Shown here in pieces: positions 62,017-64,000 of a stretch of DNA of 64,000 bases. Position numbers and translations under genes: made by a program. Source of the DNA: Jidongwangia harbinensis (GTDB lineage Bacteria; Actinomycetota; Actinomycetes; Mycobacteriales; Micromonosporaceae). The notes under the pieces were generated by a model, which saw only the letters and a list, made by a program, of their open reading frames with translations, was not told where the DNA came from and did not search any database. Positions within the stretch are counted from its first letter, which is position 1; each line of letters starts with the position of its first letter. The stretch spans positions 28,943 to 92,942 of the forward strand of contig NZ_JAIWNC010000040.1 of NCBI RefSeq assembly GCF_020216025.1, read 5' to 3'.

Positions 62017-63975
62017 ATGATGCCGCTCGCCGGCTCGGGCGACGCCGCGCTGCTCAACGCCGCACCGGACGCCATCGTGGCGGTCACCGTCGAGGGCACC
62101 ATCACGCTGGTCAACACCCAGACCGAACGGCTGTTCGGATACCGCCGCGAGGAGCTGCTCGGCGGCAACATCGACATGCTGGTACCGGAGGCGTACCGCG
62201 GCGCGCACCCGGAGCACCGCCGCCGCTACCTCACCGACCTGCGCCCCCGGCCGATGGGACCGGGCAACCAGCTCGCCGCCCGCCGCAAGGACGGCACCGA
62301 GTTCCCGGCCGACATCTCGCTGTCGTCCATCGACACCGGCGACGGGCTGCTGGTGGTGGCGGCCGTCCGCGACGTCACCGACCGGATCCGGGCCGAGGAG
62401 AAGTTCCGCGGGGTGCTCGAGGCGGCGCCGGACGCCATCGTCGGCATCGCCCGCGACGGCCGGATCGCGCTGGCCAACGCCCAGGCCGAACACCTGTTCG
62501 GCTACACCCGCGAGGAGCTGATCGGCCAGGTCATCGAGATCCTGGTGCCGGAGCACGCCCGCGGTGTGCACCCGGCGCACCGGGACCGGTACTTCGCCCG
62601 GCCGATGCTGCGCCCGATGGGCGCCGGCATGCAGCTGTCCGCGCGGCGCAAGGACGGCGTGGAGTTCCCGGTCGAGATCAGCCTCTCCGCGCTGGACACC
62701 GAGGACGGCCCGGTCGTGCTGTCCGCCATCCGCGACGTCACCGACCGCCTCGAGATGCAGGCCACCCGGGAACGCCTGAAGAACCAGGCCGAACGCGAAC
62801 GCCTGGAGGCGCAGCTGCAGCAGTCGCAGCGCCTGGAGAGCCTCGGCCAGCTGGCCGGCGGGGTGGCGCACGACTTCAACAACCTGCTCGCCGTGATGCT
62901 CAACTACACCGCGTTCGTCGCCGAGCAGATCACCGACGCCGCGGCCGACGACCCGACCGGCGTGTGGACCGCCGCCCGGCACGACATCGCGCAGATCCTG
63001 CGCGCCGGCGAGCGGGCCACCGAACTCACCCACCAGCTGCTCGCGTTCGGCCGCCGGGAGGTGGTCCGGCCGCAGGTGCTCAACCTCAACGTCGTGGTGC
63101 GCGAGGTGCAGCAGCTGTTGCAGCGCACCCTGGGCGAGCACGTCCAGCTGCACACCGACCTGGTGGCCGACTGCCGGCGGGTGCTGGCCGATCCCGGACA
63201 GCTGGAACAGATCCTGGTCAACCTGGCGGTCAACGCCCGCGACGCCATGCCGGAGGGCGGCACCCTCACGATCGGCACCGCCAACCGCCAGCTGGACGCC
63301 CGGACCGCGGCCGAGCATCCGAACCTGTCCCCCGGCCCGCACGTGGAACTGCGCGTCTCCGACACCGGCACCGGCATCGACCCGGAGATCGCCGTCCGCG
63401 TCTTCGAGCCGTTCTTCACCACCAAGCCCAAGGGCCAGGGCACCGGCCTGGGCCTGGCCACCGTGTACGGCATCGTCACGCAGGCCGGCGGCAGCATCGT
63501 CATGCACTCCGCGCCCGGCGCCGGCACCGCGTTCACCATGCTGCTCCCGGCCACCGACGCGGAACTGGTCGAGCCGGAGCCGCTACCGCCCCGGATACGC
63601 ACCCGCGGCGGCGAGACCGTGCTGGTGGTCGAGGACGAGGAGGCGCTGCGCGAGGTGACCTGCCGGATCCTCACCCGCAACGGCTACCGGGTGCTCACCG
63701 CGGCCGGCGGGCCGGAGGCGCTGAAGCTCGCCGAGCACCTCACGGACCCGGTCCACCTGCTGCTCAGCGACGTGATCATGCCGCACATGCTGGGCACCGA
63801 GCTGGCCGCCAAGATGCGCGAGCTGCGCCCGGACTGCCGGGTGCTGTACATGTCCGGCTACGCCCAGCCGATCCTGGCCGCCCAGGGCACCCTGGCGCCC
63901 GGACTCGCACTGGTGGAGAAGCCGTTCTCCGAACCCGACCTGCTGCACTGGGTGCGCCAGGTGCTCGACGCGTGA
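62017..63975 (+). CDS. Hybrid PAS-PAS histidine kinase with C-terminal receiver
   Basis: Predicted 652-residue cytoplasmic sensor kinase. Two tandem PAS domains (ALLNAAPDAIVAVTVEGTIT; VLEAAPDAIVGIARDGRIAL), each with LFGYTREEL-like text, are followed by a coiled coil. The HisKA box is GGVAHDFNNLLAVM (H285). The ATPase has N box LVNLAVNARDAMPEGG and G boxes (DTGTGI; KGQGTGLGLATVYG). A receiver ends it, with D585 in LLLSDVIMPHM. The ATG pair at 62017/62020 is chosen; GTG at 61984 is an option. It is divergent from ald and may signal through an internal phosphorelay. Confidence 0.85.
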   Translation: MMPLAGSGDAALLNAAPDAIVAVTVEGTITLVNTQTERLFGYRREELLGGNIDMLVPEAYRGAHPEHRRRYLTDLRPRPMGPGNQLAARRKDGTEFPADISLSSIDTGDGLLVVAAVRDVTDRIRAEEKFRGVLEAAPDAIVGIARDGRIALANAQAEHLFGYTREELIGQVIEILVPEHARGVHPAHRDRYFARPMLRPMGAGMQLSARRKDGVEFPVEISLSALDTEDGPVVLSAIRDVTDRLEMQATRERLKNQAERERLEAQLQQSQRLESLGQLAGGVAHDFNNLLAVMLNYTAFVAEQITDAAADDPTGVWTAARHDIAQILRAGERATELTHQLLAFGRREVVRPQVLNLNVVVREVQQLLQRTLGEHVQLHTDLVADCRRVLADPGQLEQILVNLAVNARDAMPEGGTLTIGTANRQLDARTAAEHPNLSPGPHVELRVSDTGTGIDPEIAVRVFEPFFTTKPKGQGTGLGLATVYGIVTQAGGSIVMHSAPGAGTAFTMLLPATDAELVEPEPLPPRIRTRGGETVLVVEDEEALREVTCRILTRNGYRVLTAAGGPEALKLAEHLTDPVHLLLSDVIMPHMLGTELAAKMRELRPDCRVLYMSGYAQPILAAQGTLAPGLALVEKPFSEPDLLHWVRQVLDA

Positions 63976-63984
63976 GCGCGCCGC

Positions 63985-64000
63985 GGGGGGGGGGGGGGGG
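63985..64000. other. Terminal G homopolymer
   Basis: The last 16 bases are all G, directly after an otherwise ordinary sequence. This looks like a contig-end or padding artefact rather than biology. Confidence 0.6.

Noticed and set aside
63985..64000. Terminal poly-G as a biological homopolymer or telomere-like end
   Set aside because: A single pure-G run exactly at the window end is best explained as an assembly or padding artefact; no terminal palindromes of a linear replicon are seen.

Overview
The window is high-GC DNA with GTG starts, dense gene packing and a core block in the order der, cmk, rluB, scpB, scpA ... parA, xerD, ald. That points to an actinomycete. A Micromonosporaceae host (Actinoplanes-like) is my inference from gene content, not something the sequence proves.

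Region 1 (1-16.3 kb) is the distal half of an extracellular or cytoplasmic contractile injection system (eCIS/CIS) operon. It holds a tube-baseplate connector, a LysM protein, a spike split into separate gp27-like and gp5-like genes, a PAAR-like tip, a gp25-like protein, two large baseplate-J/gp6-like proteins, a tail-protein-I/beta-helix protein and a DUF6519 protein. Most genes overlap by 4-14 bases, so they are probably translationally coupled. Sheath, tube and ATPase genes must lie upstream of base 1. A convergent DUF4157 (HELTH) protein at 14.9-16.3 kb is a candidate effector.

Region 2 (16.3-50.5 kb) is a mosaic accessory and conflict island with much decay. It contains a rearranged IS5-type remnant, a NACHT/WD40-type remnant, a HEPN-motif protein, a nearly complete group II intron, a five-gene caspase module (hydrolase, caspase, beta-sandwich protein, caspase plus pseudo-CHAT, helical-repeat protein), a frameshifted rve transposase, a giant SF1 helicase-nuclease coupled to a second HEPN-like gene, a DUF4365-HEAT protein coupled to a PaeR7I-Shedu double-nuclease fusion, and several frameshifted remnants. 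At the right end are a tyrosine integrase, an excisionase and tRNA-Pro(GGG), whose 3' end is the likely attachment site.

Region 3 (50.5-64 kb) is intact chromosomal core. It covers ribosome assembly (Der), CMP kinase, pseudouridine synthase, condensin ScpA/ScpB, an Lrp regulator divergent from an amino-acid dehydrogenase, a pseudo-S2P membrane protein, ParA, XerD, alanine dehydrogenase and a hybrid PAS histidine kinase. The window ends in a 16-base G run that looks artificial.

The strongest candidates for new biology are the caspase module (24.7-32.7 kb) and the DUF4365-HEAT / PaeR7I-Shedu pair (42.1-46.2 kb). All functional statements rest on reading translated motifs by eye; no database search was run.
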